A stretch of DNA of 51,628 bases from a virus. The stretch covers positions 1 to 51,628 of the IMG/VR virus record IMGVR_UViG_3300050343_000200, one strand, 5' to 3'. The notes beneath the pieces were generated by a model. That model searched no databases and was not told where the DNA came from. It saw nothing but the letters and a program-made list of their open reading frames with translations. Shown here one piece after another: positions 42,708 through 50,161 of the stretch. Both the position numbers and the translations under genes were made by a program. Positions within the stretch are counted from its first letter, which is position 1. Each line of letters starts with the position of its first letter.

Positions 42708-43055
42708 ATGAAAACTAAAGCAAATCCACTGCGATTAATTGAAACACGTTTTGAAGCTGACAATATGGGAACGGGGAGATATGTTAAACGATACTTTTTT
42801 GCTAATGGGCTTGGTGCTAGTGTGGTATGTCACAAGGGCAGTTACGGAGGGGATTCGGGCCACTTTGAAGTAGCGGTTTTGCAATACCCTTTAGGCACGA
42901 CAGCAGAAAATACTTGTGAGATTATTTATGAACAGCCAATCAATGATCATCTTGGAATCGTTGATGTAGCGGGATGGCTTGACTTTTGGGAAGTTGCTGA
43001 TATACTACAGAAAATAAGAAACTTTGACACAGGAGAATATAGCTATGACAAATAA
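42708..43055 (+). CDS. Conserved hypothetical early protein
   Basis: 115 residues: MKTKANPLRLIETRFEADNM, RYVKRYFFANGLGASVVCHK, GSYGGDSGHFEVAVLQYP, then a helical end LDFWEVADILQKIRN. The GLGASVV...GSYGG...FEVAV pattern with a short acidic tail is the layout of a small phage protein that I have seen in several phages; its role is unknown. GAGGAG site; end overlaps the next start. Confidence 0.65.
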   Translation: MKTKANPLRLIETRFEADNMGTGRYVKRYFFANGLGASVVCHKGSYGGDSGHFEVAVLQYPLGTTAENTCEIIYEQPINDHLGIVDVAGWLDFWEVADILQKIRNFDTGEYSYDK

Positions 43056-43359
43056 AGAATACAACGGTTGGTATAACTATGAAACTTGGATGGTAAATAT
43101 GTGGATGGACAACGACCAAGGATCACATGAGATGTGGCGAGAGATTGCCAGAGAATCTATTGATGCAGACGAAGGCTGTAATTGGTTCTTATTTGAAGAT
43201 AGGCTAAAAGATTATCTTGACATGATCCATGAAGATGTGGATAATGGCGTAGCGTGTGGATTGGTGCATGATCTTATTGGTGCTGCTATTTCAGAAGTAA
43301 ACACTAGAGAAATATCAATGTCATGGATTGAAAACGAACTAGAAAACGCAGAGGTATAA
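43045..43359 (+). CDS. DUF7249-like conserved phage protein
   Basis: 104 residues, MTNKEYNGWYNYETWMVNMW, then MDNDQGSHEMWREIARES and helical sequence. The opening YNGWxNYETWxVNxWxDN is a clear signature of a widespread family of small phage proteins (DUF7249-type, function unknown). The ATG at 43045 is preferred to an upstream one because AGGAG precedes it. Confidence 0.75.
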   Translation: MTNKEYNGWYNYETWMVNMWMDNDQGSHEMWREIARESIDADEGCNWFLFEDRLKDYLDMIHEDVDNGVACGLVHDLIGAAISEVNTREISMSWIENELENAEV

Positions 43360-43361
43360 TA

Positions 43362-43619
43362 ATGAACGGATACGAACTACTAGCACAATACGAAAAACAA
43401 ATTAAGGAATGCTTCACGGTTCCGAACGAATGGCTACCTAAAGAATTCCGAGACAATCGTAGCGATAGCGTTTCACTTGCAGACGTAGAAAGAAAGTGTG
43501 ACGAGAGAGACGGCTGCACACTGTCAGATTTTGAAGAGAATGCGATTGAACGTGCAAAGCGTGTGCAGATATACCGCGACCAAATCGAGAGAGGACTAGA
43601 AATAGAATATCTTCCGTAA
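43362..43619 (+). CDS. Hypothetical early protein
   Basis: 85 residues: MNGYELLAQYEKQIKECFTV, NEWLPKEFRDNRSDSVSLAD and RKCDERDGCTLSDFEENAIE. Helical and charged. Two bases after the preceding gene. Its stop codon is inside hairpin repeat copy 3. Confidence 0.6.
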   Translation: MNGYELLAQYEKQIKECFTVPNEWLPKEFRDNRSDSVSLADVERKCDERDGCTLSDFEENAIERAKRVQIYRDQIERGLEIEYLP

Positions 43620-43643
43620 GTCGTTTGCTGGTAAGGACTTACG
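43615..43643 (+). repeat. Hairpin repeat copy 3
   Basis: CGTAAGTC and GACTTACG pair perfectly over eight bases around a 13-base loop. GCGGGGCGGG follows. The stop codon of the upstream gene is part of the stem. Confidence 0.8.
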
Positions 43644-43693
43644 AGCAGCGGGGCGGGGCAAATGGTGTGCCATAATTTTATTAAAGAATATAG

Positions 43694-43721
43694 TTGACAA
43701 GTCCGATATATATAGTATAAT
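43694..43721 (+). promoter_or_regulatory. Early promoter E4
   Basis: TTGACA, 16-base spacer with CCGATATATATAG, TATAAT. No gene follows for about 380 bases; it faces the structured RNA region. Confidence 0.85.
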
Positions 43722-43727
43722 GATGAT

Positions 43728-43985
43728 GTGGCGAGCAGAGTTGCTTAGGCGTTACCGGACGTACATTTGGCTGGGATAATTCGGTATCCTGACGATGTAA
43801 AGACGACCTATCGGGTGCAAGTCCCGACGACCACAGCCAATACATTAAGACGGATACGCAAACCACGACCTGATTCCTGAACGGGAAGGGCATGAGAGGC
43901 GTAAAGGTGTGAAGCAGAATGACGTTATGCGACAGCTTCACAGGAAACTGCAAACCCTGATACGGGCCAAGCACCTAAGTCCTTT
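43728..43985 (+). ncRNA. Candidate structured small RNA
   Basis: Promoter E4 transcribes a 260-base stretch without a credible gene. Visible pairings: TTGGCTG (43767-43773) with CAGCCAA (43834-43840), enclosing GGATA/TATCC and a five-pair stem TCGGG/CCCGA with seven-base loop TGCAAGT (43811-43827); and TGTGAAGC (43908-43915) with GCTTCACA (43935-43942). The TGCAAGT loop has T-loop character (one base off a tRNA T-loop), but acceptor and anticodon arms do not fit a tRNA. A seven-pair hairpin at 43993-44009 (ATCCTAT/ATAGGAT) may end it. Function unknown. Confidence 0.5.
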
Positions 43986-44007
43986 TGTATTATCCTATGT
44001 AATAGGA

Positions 44008-44040
44008 TTGATGAGCAAATGAGCAGTCAGCAAAAAAAGC
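44008..44040 (+). repeat. AGTCAGC repeat copy R1
   Basis: A diverged copy: ATTGATGAGCAAATGAGCAG, then TCAGCAAAAAAAGC. Twelve bases before promoter E5, with CTAAAGATTATA in between, as at E10. Confidence 0.5.
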
Positions 44041-44052
44041 TAAAGATTATAC

Positions 44053-44081
44053 TTGACAACGACGATATAATATAGTATAAT
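44053..44081 (+). promoter_or_regulatory. Early promoter E5
   Basis: TTGACA, 17-base spacer with GACGATATAATATAG, TATAAT. The best match to the family consensus. Confidence 0.88.
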
Positions 44082-44105
44082 CACATTACCCACTAGGAGA
44101 TGATT

Positions 44106-44819
44106 ATGAAGACTGCAAAAGGTAATGATAAACTTGGAAAAGAAAATTGTATTGTTGTGTCTCGCCCTGTTGGTGATACTTGCCCGCCTACTTGTGATTT
44201 TCTAGGCAATGGCTGCTATGCTGAACAGCTAGAAAAAATCTATCCCGGTGTTCGCCCTGCTGGTATGCAGAATCTAATCACGGAAAAAAACAAGATCCGT
44301 GCTATGCTAATTAATGCAGAGAAAAAAGATAAAGACCTGCGATGGCATGAGCGTGGCGATTTCTTCAAAGATGGTAAAGAATTAGATAATGAGTACGTTG
44401 ACAATATATTATGGGCTTGTCGTAGTATATTAGCTGAAGGCGGTAAACTTCCTAAGATGTGGGCATATACTCATATATATGATCCTAAACTATCTAGGAT
44501 ATTAGGTAAGTATATTAAGATGTATGCAAGTGTTCACAATGAGGATGATTGGGCAGTGGCAAAAGCCGCAGGATTCAAATATTCGCATGGTGTGACAGCG
44601 AGAAAAGATCGCCCCCAAACGTCCACGGAGTAAAAAGAAGGCTGACCAATGGCGTAGCAATCTACCTAAGATGAAGTTGTATAGGGTGAGGATAAGTATA
44701 TCACTTGTCCAGAGATTCGTCGTGGTCGTGGTGTTGTCACTTGCACTAAATCAAAGAATAGTGTAAACTGTCAACTGTGCGTCCAAGGTTTAGCAAACGT
44801 CCTGTTTCCATCACATTAG
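44106..44819 (+). CDS. Gp88-like cysteine-rich phage protein, two compensating frame breaks
   Basis: Joined length about 237 residues. The N-terminal frame (to 44633) has SRPVGDTCPPTCDFLGNGCY, a CP-x2-C pattern as in phage Gene 88-type proteins, thought to bind metal or an Fe-S cluster. A second frame from about 44611 gives PKRPRSKKKADQWRSNLPKM. From 44691 the first frame returns with KYITCPEIRRGRG, VTCTKSKNSVNCQLC, ending NVLFPSH at 44819. One extra C in a C run (44611-44615) and one missing G near 44687 explain both breaks. Start at the second ATG, since AGGAG abuts the first. Confidence 0.65.
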
Positions 44820-44828
44820 GAGAATACA

Positions 44829-44993
44829 ATGAACAATCTAAAAGAACAATTACAGGAAGATATTATATCTTTTTTTGAATGTGATTCTTTATATCCACCT
44901 TTTGTCTTTACTGAGGAAACTAAGGAAACTATAGTAGATGATCTATGTGCTATTATTGTAGACAGAATATCGGAGGCTCAAAACAATGGCTAA
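44829..44993 (+). CDS. 54-residue hypothetical early protein
   Basis: MNNLKEQLQEDIISFFECDS, then LYPPFVFTEETKETIVDDLC and AIIVDRISEAQ. All helical and acidic. AGGAG site; end overlaps the next start by eight bases. Confidence 0.6.
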   Translation: MNNLKEQLQEDIISFFECDSLYPPFVFTEETKETIVDDLCAIIVDRISEAQNNG

Positions 44994-45213
44994 ATATTAT
45001 ATTAAATCAGGTACGTTAGAAATTATATTCTCTACTAGAAAGAATCAATACAATGCTTGCAGAACAGCTATCCACGAATGCAATTCCAATGATGAACTTG
45101 ATGAGTATATGTATATTGATGAGCGTGGGTACAGGGACGCTTTTTCTGCTGACCAAACCACGAGTGTAGTTCATACTGAAGACATTTTAAGAAAGGAAGG
45201 ATATATAAAATGA
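44986..45213 (+). CDS. Conserved small phage protein
   Basis: 75 residues: MAKYYIKSGTLEIIFSTRKN, CRTAIHECNSNDELDEYMYI and DERGYRDAFSADQTTSV. The KYYIKSGxLE opening followed by a YxDERGFR block and a short helix is a pattern I recall from small conserved proteins in marine phages. GGAGG site. Confidence 0.65.
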   Translation: MAKYYIKSGTLEIIFSTRKNQYNACRTAIHECNSNDELDEYMYIDERGYRDAFSADQTTSVVHTEDILRKEGYIK

Positions 45214-45413
45214 TAGACTCTATGAAACTTACTAAACATGATTATGAAATGATCGCGGACATACTAGACGCTCATTATGAGGATACTGTTGAGCTACAAA
45301 AAGATCACTACCTAGATGATGATACTGATTATTTCAAACAATTAGAATACTTAGAAGAATTAATTGATAAGACAGTATATATGATAGGTGTTCGCAGCGC
45401 AGAAGAAGAATAG
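45210..45413 (+). CDS. Small helical early protein with a degenerate copy downstream
   Basis: 67 residues: MIDSMKLTKHDYEMIADILD, AHYEDTVELQKDHYLDDD and a helical end. AAGGAAGG site, ATGA overlap with the preceding gene. A degraded copy of this gene lies at 48240-48445. Confidence 0.65.
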   Translation: MIDSMKLTKHDYEMIADILDAHYEDTVELQKDHYLDDDTDYFKQLEYLEELIDKTVYMIGVRSAEEE

Positions 45414-45432
45414 CGGGGCGGGGGCAGATCGT

Positions 45433-45461
45433 CGTAAGTCTATACCTAATAAGGGTTTACG
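45433..45461 (+). repeat. Hairpin repeat copy 4
   Basis: CGTAAGTC pairs with GGTTTACG (one G-U pair). Here GCGGGGCGGG lies before the hairpin. Promoter E6 starts 29 bases later. Confidence 0.7.
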
Positions 45462-45489
45462 TGTATTATGTAATTATTCAAGAATTGTC

Positions 45490-45517
45490 TTGACTAGTGA
45501 CGATACTAACGTATAAT
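45490..45517 (+). promoter_or_regulatory. Early promoter E6
   Basis: TTGACT, 16-base spacer with GACGATA, TATAAT. Seven bases after the -10 lies the ATG pair of the next gene, so the leader is very short. Confidence 0.75.
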
Positions 45518-45523
45518 GAGGTT

Positions 45524-45724
45524 ATGATGTATATAGACAAAATAGAGATATGGCCTGAAGAGAGTAGGGCTGCTATAGTATACGCCGTGAGAGATGGCGA
45601 AGATTGGCCCAAGGGTAAATCTAAATATAAAAAATTATTGAACGATGTATTGAGTTATGAGATAAAGGAATGGACGTTTGGTACATACAAAACAGTTGAA
45701 CAGTCTGTATTAGTTGAGTGGTGA
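45524..45724 (+). CDS. 66-residue hypothetical early protein
   Basis: MMYIDKIEIWPEESRAAIVY, AVRDGEDWPKGKSKYKKLLN, then EIKEWTFGTYKTVEQSVLVE. The start must lie at 45524 or 45527, because earlier ATGs fall inside promoter E6. The expected transcript start is at about 45524, so the mRNA is leaderless or nearly so, unlike most genes here. Confidence 0.6.
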   Translation: MMYIDKIEIWPEESRAAIVYAVRDGEDWPKGKSKYKKLLNDVLSYEIKEWTFGTYKTVEQSVLVEW

Positions 45725-45743
45725 TGTATCACCCCACCCGCTA

Positions 45744-45775
45744 GGGTCGTGAGAGAAGTGAGAAGTCAGCGAAAA
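45744..45775 (+). repeat. AGTCAGC repeat copy R2
   Basis: GGGTCGTGAGAGAAGTGAGA followed by AGTCAGCGAAAA. Sixteen bases before promoter E7. Confidence 0.6.
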
Positions 45776-45790
45776 TTCCTAAAGTTTTAT

Positions 45791-45818
45791 TTGACATATA
45801 GACGATATATGTTATAGT
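45791..45818 (+). promoter_or_regulatory. Early promoter E7
   Basis: TTGACA, 16-base spacer with GACGATA, TATAGT. Precedes the 45837 gene with an AGGAAAGGAG leader. Confidence 0.75.
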
Positions 45819-45836
45819 TGAGGAAAGGAGACAGCA

Positions 45837-45998
45837 ATGAAAAAAGTATATCAAGAAATACTGATGCAATTCTGCGTAGATGACGATGTAGATATAGACG
45901 AAGTATTATTTGAAATGGATATTGACATCAAGGATACAACTGGTAAAACATTTAGTGTTGATTGGCAATACAGAGACACAATGGTAGAGGAACGATGA
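45837..45998 (+). CDS. 53-residue acidic early protein
   Basis: MKKVYQEILMQFCVDDDVDI, DEVLFEMDIDIKDTTGKTFS and VDWQYRDTMVEER. Strong AAAGGAG site; ATGA overlap with the next gene. Unknown. Confidence 0.6.
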   Translation: MKKVYQEILMQFCVDDDVDIDEVLFEMDIDIKDTTGKTFSVDWQYRDTMVEER

Positions 45999-46522
45999 AC
46001 ATATTTGTATTAGACGACGATCCAGCAATCGCAGCACAGATGATGTGTGACAAGCACATTCCTAAGATGATCGTAGAGACGTTTCAGATGCTAGGCTCTG
46101 CACTACGCAGACATGGTGCGACTGACGAGCAGATGCCACTGACTAGCAAGGGAACGCCTCTGATTGGCGGCTACAAGCATCACCCTGCTACGATCTGGGC
46201 CGGAGAGACTAAGACAAACTTTGTATGGTTATGTTTGCATGGTCGTGCATTGTGTCAAGAGTATCAGTTCCGCTATGGCAAGACTCACAGTTGTCATGAT
46301 GGTATAGATCAGATGTGTGATATGTTTGACATGATCCCCAACGGGCCACATACACCATACGCACAGTGCATGGAAGAAGAATATAAATGTGAAGATGCTA
46401 TTGACGCATACAGACAATATTATATAATGGAGAAAGCCTACTTCGCAAAGTGGGAGAAGGGTAGACAACAACCTAGTTGGTGGCCTCATACACAGGAGAT
46501 AGAAAATGCCGAACTGGTGTAG
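45995..46522 (+). CDS. Conserved phage protein, pyrimidine-dimer glycosylase-like in part
   Basis: 175 residues, starting MNIFVLDDDPAIAAQMMCDK, then HIPKMIVETFQML. This opening (MNIFxLDxDPxxAAxxxCDKHxxKMxxExxQ) is the signature of a widespread phage family often annotated as pyrimidine dimer DNA glycosylase-related. The end, AYRQYYIMEKAYFAKWEKGR followed by QQPSWW, resembles the T4 DenV C-terminal WYKYYG region in spirit only. A DNA repair role is possible but not shown. Start chosen for the GAGGAACG site. Confidence 0.65.
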   Translation: MNIFVLDDDPAIAAQMMCDKHIPKMIVETFQMLGSALRRHGATDEQMPLTSKGTPLIGGYKHHPATIWAGETKTNFVWLCLHGRALCQEYQFRYGKTHSCHDGIDQMCDMFDMIPNGPHTPYAQCMEEEYKCEDAIDAYRQYYIMEKAYFAKWEKGRQQPSWWPHTQEIENAELV

Positions 46523-47056
46523 CAATCAAGCGACGATCCACGGAACAAAAGAGCAGATACTTGAACTCGTAGGAGCATACGAGAGAGGTGGTGTTATAGA
46601 ACATTACCTACCTACTCCGCGAGAGCCTGATGATCAGAGCAGATGATTGGTGAAGACAAACCGTTTACCATCAATGAATCAACAGAAAATAGCTGGTATC
46701 ACTGGCGGCTCAAGAATTGGGGTACGAAGTGGGATTTTGGTAAAACAGAATACACAGCAGACGAGGAATGCGATTGGCAAGTAGACGAGATGGGATATGG
46801 CTTAGTACACTTGCGATTTGAGACAGCGTGGAATCCACCTGTTGGTTGGTACGAAGCACTGAACGCCTTGGATATGACTGTTGAGGCATATTATTTTGAA
46901 CCGGGAATGGGGTTCTGTGGTCAATGGTCTAATCCAACAGAAGGTATAGTTGATGAGACAATAGATATAAGAAAACCTAGTGACATACCTTATACTATAT
47001 CACAAGTATTCAATACAGAAGAATTTTACCAAGATACAGGAGACTTAATAGAATAA
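46506..47056 (+). CDS. Api92-like ferredoxin-fold phage protein, split by a frame change
   Basis: The first frame, MPNWCSNQATIHGTKEQILE, ends at 46646. The second, from 46643, continues NSWYHWRLKNWGTKWDFGKT and FETAWNPPVGWYEALN. MPNWCSNxxxxxG, then YxWRxxNWGTKWD and a PGMxFxGxW end, belong to a single family (DUF1281/Api92-like), so the two are halves of one protein. They overlap as ATGA, so coupled translation of two chains is possible, but a one-base sequence error is simpler. Confidence 0.65.
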
Positions 47057-47087
47057 TACATATAGTGGAGCTAGCTACTCTGCTATA

Positions 47088-47115
47088 GGATGGTGGCTGA
47101 AAATGTGGTAGCCAG
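47088..47115 (+). repeat. AGTCAGC repeat copy R3 (variant)
   Basis: GGATGGTGGCTGAAAATGTG, then GTAGCCAG. Matches R5 over GGTAGCCAG but lacks the GCGAAAA end. Lies in or next to the damaged gene stretch 47057-47238. Confidence 0.4.
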
Positions 47116-47238
47116 TATGAGATCACAACAGCACACGAGGCTCAGGAGGACGGGCAAGTGCCATACAGTCTTGAGATAGTGGTTAAAAGTAGGGACCATG
47201 ACATATCATACCCTGAAAATTTGGAGGTAATAAAATAA
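47101..47238 (+). pseudogene. Coding fragment without a start
   Basis: An open frame of 45 residues without ATG: YEITTAHEAQEDGQVPYSLE, then IVVKSRDHDISYPENLEVIK. It looks like genuine coding sequence. In another frame just upstream, YSGASYSAIGWWLKMW may be its N-terminus, the frame changing near 47107. Either sequence error or a decayed gene. Confidence 0.4.
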
Positions 47239-47485
47239 GTCCTCCCCATCCACAGATACATCTTTTACTGTTGAGCTTGTACATAAAGATTGTGACGAGT
47301 TGACAGTATGCGGTATGCTGAAGGCAGCTGTGAATGGACTCGCTGATTATGACTGCGTAAGTCATACGGGTACAAAAGCGCTGACTGAGCAGGGCTTGAA
47401 GGTATGGGCTAAACGTAAGTGCAACGTGTCACTTGCACTACCCAAACCATCAAAGTCGGAGAAAAAAGTTCAAGTTGAGGCTTGA
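47236..47485 (+). CDS. Hypothetical protein with a damaged start codon
   Basis: The open frame encodes SSPSTDTSFTVELVHKDCDE, then LTVCGMLKAAVNGLADYD and a basic end KPSKSEKKVQVEA. A strong GGAGG at 47223-47227 is followed at the right distance by AATAAG; one missing G would make ATGAAG, giving about 83 residues. Without it, only the TTG at 47300 could serve as start. Ends inside promoter E8. Confidence 0.5.
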
Positions 47486-47509
47486 CAATGGACGATAAGA
47501 TGGTATACT
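47482..47509 (+). promoter_or_regulatory. Early promoter E8
   Basis: TTGACA, 16-base spacer with GACGATA, TATACT. Confidence 0.8.
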
Positions 47510-47532
47510 GGATGTAACGACAGGAGTTGATT

Positions 47533-47685
47533 ATGAAACCAGTAGTCGGTATCGGGAGCAATACTAAGTATGGTAGAGTTCTCAAGATTCAACGCGACGG
47601 TGTAGTCGTAGAGAATAGTAGAGGCGAGAGGGAAACTGTTTCCTTCCGAAAGATTGAAAAAACTTTGAAAGGTTTTGAAAAATGA
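47533..47685 (+). CDS. 50-residue SH3-like early protein
   Basis: MKPVVGIGSNTKYGRVLKIQ, then RDGVVVENSRGERETVSFRK and IEKTLKGFEK. The alternation GRVLKIQRDGVVVENSRG fits a small beta barrel. CAGGAG site; ATGA overlap with the next gene, whose GRLNILKWHEGVITRSGTG is similar in type. Confidence 0.6.
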   Translation: MKPVVGIGSNTKYGRVLKIQRDGVVVENSRGERETVSFRKIEKTLKGFEK

Positions 47686-47897
47686 GTTACGTTGTATTAT
47701 CCAAAGCTGTTCGCAAGGGCAAGACGATTCGTTGCAAGTACCCTAAGCATGGGCGACTTAATATTCTCAAGTGGCACGAAGGTGTCATCACACGTTCAGG
47801 CACTGGGCCTAACGGTAAGTATGCAGTAGTGCAGTCCGACGATGGACAGTTCCGCACTCTGCGATGCGACAAGATGATCGAAGCTACCTTGTCGTAG
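47682..47897 (+). CDS. 71-residue basic early protein, SH3-like
   Basis: MSYVVLSKAVRKGKTIRCKY, PKHGRLNILKWHEGVITRSG, then GKYAVVQSDDGQFRTLRC. Basic, beta-type. Coupled to the gene before it; the two may bind one target together or arise from one ancestor. Confidence 0.6.
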   Translation: MSYVVLSKAVRKGKTIRCKYPKHGRLNILKWHEGVITRSGTGPNGKYAVVQSDDGQFRTLRCDKMIEATLS

Positions 47898-47901
47898 ACC
47901 C

Positions 47902-47931
47902 TTGACAGAAGGGGGAAGCATGTGGTATAAT
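47902..47931 (+). promoter_or_regulatory. Early promoter E9
   Basis: TTGACA, 18-base spacer, TATAAT. No GACGATA in the spacer. Confidence 0.65.
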
Positions 47932-47971
47932 TTTGTTTACTCGGCATGTCCCCCTGTAGTACTGGAGTTTT

Positions 47972-48027
47972 ATGATTGAATTTTTATTATGATTTTTATA
48001 TGGACAATGATATTCAAAGAAGAATAA
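47972..48027 (+). CDS. Possible broken membrane micro-ORF
   Basis: ATG after CTGGAG encodes MIEFLL and stops. An overlapping frame continues MIFIWTMIFKEE. Together they would make an 18-residue hydrophobic peptide. Weak support. Confidence 0.25.
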
Positions 48028-48034
48028 TAATAAT

Positions 48035-48238
48035 ATGCGCAGGATAGTTAGACTCACACCAATGATTAAGAATAAAATTAATACTGCGGCTATACTCATC
48101 CTACCTACTATGTTATACTCTGGTTGCGCAATCATACCTAATAAAAATGTACTAACAATGAATAAGACAATCGAACTTGACGAACGAGCATTGAGAAACA
48201 TTAATGTAGGATTAGGTTTGAATGGATACGATAAATAG
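48035..48238 (+). CDS. Small possible lipoprotein
   Basis: 67 residues: a basic start (MRRIVRLTPMIKNKI), a hydrophobic stretch NTAAILILPTMLYSGCAIIP with one Cys, and a polar tail. Cys after LYSG is near a lipobox, though position -3 is Tyr, not Leu. A lipoprotein of the small Rz1 type would fit a lysis role, but the tail is not Pro-rich. Ribosome site weak. Confidence 0.45.
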   Translation: MRRIVRLTPMIKNKINTAAILILPTMLYSGCAIIPNKNVLTMNKTIELDERALRNINVGLGLNGYDK

Positions 48239-48239
48239 A

Positions 48240-48445
48240 TCTATGAAACTTACTGGATTGAATGATTATGAAATGATTCCAGTACATTGGACTAGATGGC
48301 GCTCACTATGAGCAATTATATCTGGTACAAAGTTTATGTCTCTACCTGATGACGAAAAAGATAATTATATTCTTATCACAAGCAATTACATATCACTTAG
48401 ATGGTGAATTAATTAGATAATAGTATATATGATAGATTCTTACGC
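48240..48445 (+). pseudogene. Degenerate copy of the 45210-45413 gene
   Basis: ATGAAACTTACT...GATTATGAAATGAT matches the start of the 45210 gene, GACT/GGCGCTCA-TATGAG its middle, and AATTAATT...AGTATATATGATAG its end, in order and at similar spacing. Stops and indels break every frame. It is a decayed duplicate or the same gene in bad sequence. Confidence 0.6.
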
Positions 48446-48479
48446 AAAGGAAGCTATGTAACGAGGCAGCCCCGAAATC

Positions 48480-48509
48480 CGTAAGTCCTTAATCTGACAA
48501 CGACTTACG
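48480..48509 (+). repeat. Hairpin repeat copy 5
   Basis: CGTAAGTC and GACTTACG pair perfectly around a 14-base loop. Promoter E10 begins 36 bases later. Confidence 0.8.
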
Positions 48510-48545
48510 AACCAAAAAATTTCTTTTAATCTCTAAAGATTATCC

Positions 48546-48573
48546 TTGACAGTGCCGATATATATAGTATACT
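48546..48573 (+). promoter_or_regulatory. Early promoter E10
   Basis: TTGACA, 16-base spacer with CCGATATATATAG, TATACT. CTAAAGATTATC precedes the -35, as at E5. Confidence 0.82.
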
Positions 48574-48591
48574 GGTAGAAAAGGAGATAAC

Positions 48592-48790
48592 ATGGTAAAC
48601 ACAAACGTCGATCAGTACAATATCGTATGCGGTTCTTGTTCTAGGCGAATATAATATTATAGCAGACAGTAATGATATGGAGGCGTGGTTATCTGGTGAC
48701 AAATATATTCAGGACGCATTGTCATATCTTTCAGCAGCTGAGAGAGAGTTATTGATTCACAGACCTGTAATGACAGTTGTTGGAATTTAA
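48592..48790 (+). CDS. Small early protein, one apparent frameshift
   Basis: Starts MVNTNVDQYNIV after AAGGAG and soon stops. Another frame continues with VLGEYNIIADSNDMEAWLSG and YIQDALSYLSAAERELLIHR, to the stop at 48790. The total length is one base off a multiple of three, so one extra base explains it; the intact protein would be about 65 residues. Confidence 0.5.
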
Positions 48791-48797
48791 AATGATG

Positions 48798-48825
48798 TTG
48801 ACAACGAAGAATAGTATGTTACAAT
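48798..48825 (+). promoter_or_regulatory. Early promoter E11
   Basis: TTGACA, 16-base spacer (ACGAAGAATAG, a weak match to the family motif), TACAAT. Confidence 0.65.
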
Positions 48826-48862
48826 TTGAGTAGTTGATTTTTCCCACTAAGGAGTTTTGATT

Positions 48863-50075
48863 ATGAGCGATTACGAAAAGTTGACCCCAAGCAGTGAGAC
48901 TCGTGGCGATGGTGAATTCGTCAAGACATTGCAAGGGCAGTTTGGTGAAGGTGTCCAAGGCGGTACGCATGTCCATAAAGATTGGTGGGCTAAAACATTG
49001 TCCTATGATGATGTTATGAATCAGGTCCAACAGGACATTGACAACCGCGAGGACATTATGATTCCTGCTAAGAATATTATTTTTAACATGAATAAAGATA
49101 ATGCTCTCTGCATTACTACGCCACAGGGTCAACAGTTTGTCCCTACTGATTGGGCTATGCAGCAACTCTCAACACGTATGGACGCACCTAGTGCTTCCGC
49201 ACTTCGTGAGATGCGTAACCAAAAAGAGTACGACAAGCAAGACGGTGAACTGATGGTAGACTACTGCAACAACTACTTTCGCAGGGTCAAGGATAAGAAC
49301 CCAACCAAAGAGTTCCGACTTCGTACATACAACGATGGTACGTGTCGAGCCTTCGTGACTGACAAGTATACTCCAGTGGATAATCGCTGGTATCTTGAGG
49401 CTCTCAAGGAATTTCTACCACAAGCCCGTTATTCCCATTGGAAGGGTGACGAGGATACCATATTTGGTAATCTTCTCCTGCCTGATTCCATCATGGACTA
49501 CGGACAAGACGACGACACAGATTATGGTGGTATGGTTTCCATCTCTAACTGTGAAATCGGCAAGCGTAGAATCTCACAGTACCCTAGCATCTTTCGTGCT
49601 ATCTGCATGAACGGGTGCATCTGGGGACAGCAGAAGGGCAAAGATGTCAACAAGGTACACCGAGGTACTATTGACCTTGACGCTCTGAAGGTTGCACTCG
49701 CTGAGAATATTGAGTTTCAGCTATCTATACTACCTGACGGTATTCGTAAGTTCCTCGACACTCGCAGCAAAGAGTTCGACGTACAAGCATACTAGCCACA
49801 AGGGTATGGTCGCAGCAGTTGCCAACGAGTTCCGACTTGACAAGCGACTCGCTACAAATACGCTGGAGCAATTCGTCAAGCATGAGTTTGAGCATCACAA
49901 CCTATTCGGAGTGATCAACTCACTGACCCGTGCGGGACAGAATTTCGATAGTCAAACATGGGTGAACGTCGATACCATCGGCGGGAAGCTGATGCAGATG
50001 ACCGCGAGCAAGTGGCACAATCTGCAAGCTAAAGCCCAAAGCATGACAGACAAGGACTTCGACAAGACCTTTTAG
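48863..50075 (+). CDS. DUF932-type phage protein, one apparent frameshift
   Basis: About 404 residues when joined. The first frame runs to 49795, with TTPQGQQFVPTDWAMQQLST and RTYNDGTCRAFVTDKYTPVD. The other frame continues from about 49780 with YKHTSHKGMVAAVANEFRLD and LVQFVK-type helices to 50075. The opening, the RAFVTDKYTPVDNRWYLEAL block, and HKGMVAAVANE all fit one DUF932-like protein, a family common on phages and plasmids with unknown role. One missing base near 49790 joins them. Start at ATGAGC for its AAGGAG site. Confidence 0.65.
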
Positions 50076-50161
50076 TCTGACAGCATAGTGGGAGAGGCAG
50101 GCGCAGGCGGGGTAATTTCATCATCTCGCCCCGATCTGCTGCTCCCTTTTCCATTTCGTCT

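Noticed and set aside
43728-43840. tRNA gene
   Set aside because: The T-arm geometry (five pairs, seven-base loop TGCAAGT) is tempting, but the loop lacks the TTC start, acceptor pairing is only possible with a bulge, and no anticodon arm fits. Kept as a structured RNA only.
43790-43850. Cobalamin riboswitch
   Set aside because: GGTGCAAGTCC resembles part of the riboswitch core, but the conserved CCCGCnACTG box is missing and no cobalamin gene follows.
43728-43985. Group I or group II intron
   Set aside because: No domain V sequence, no recognisable group I core, and no split gene around it.
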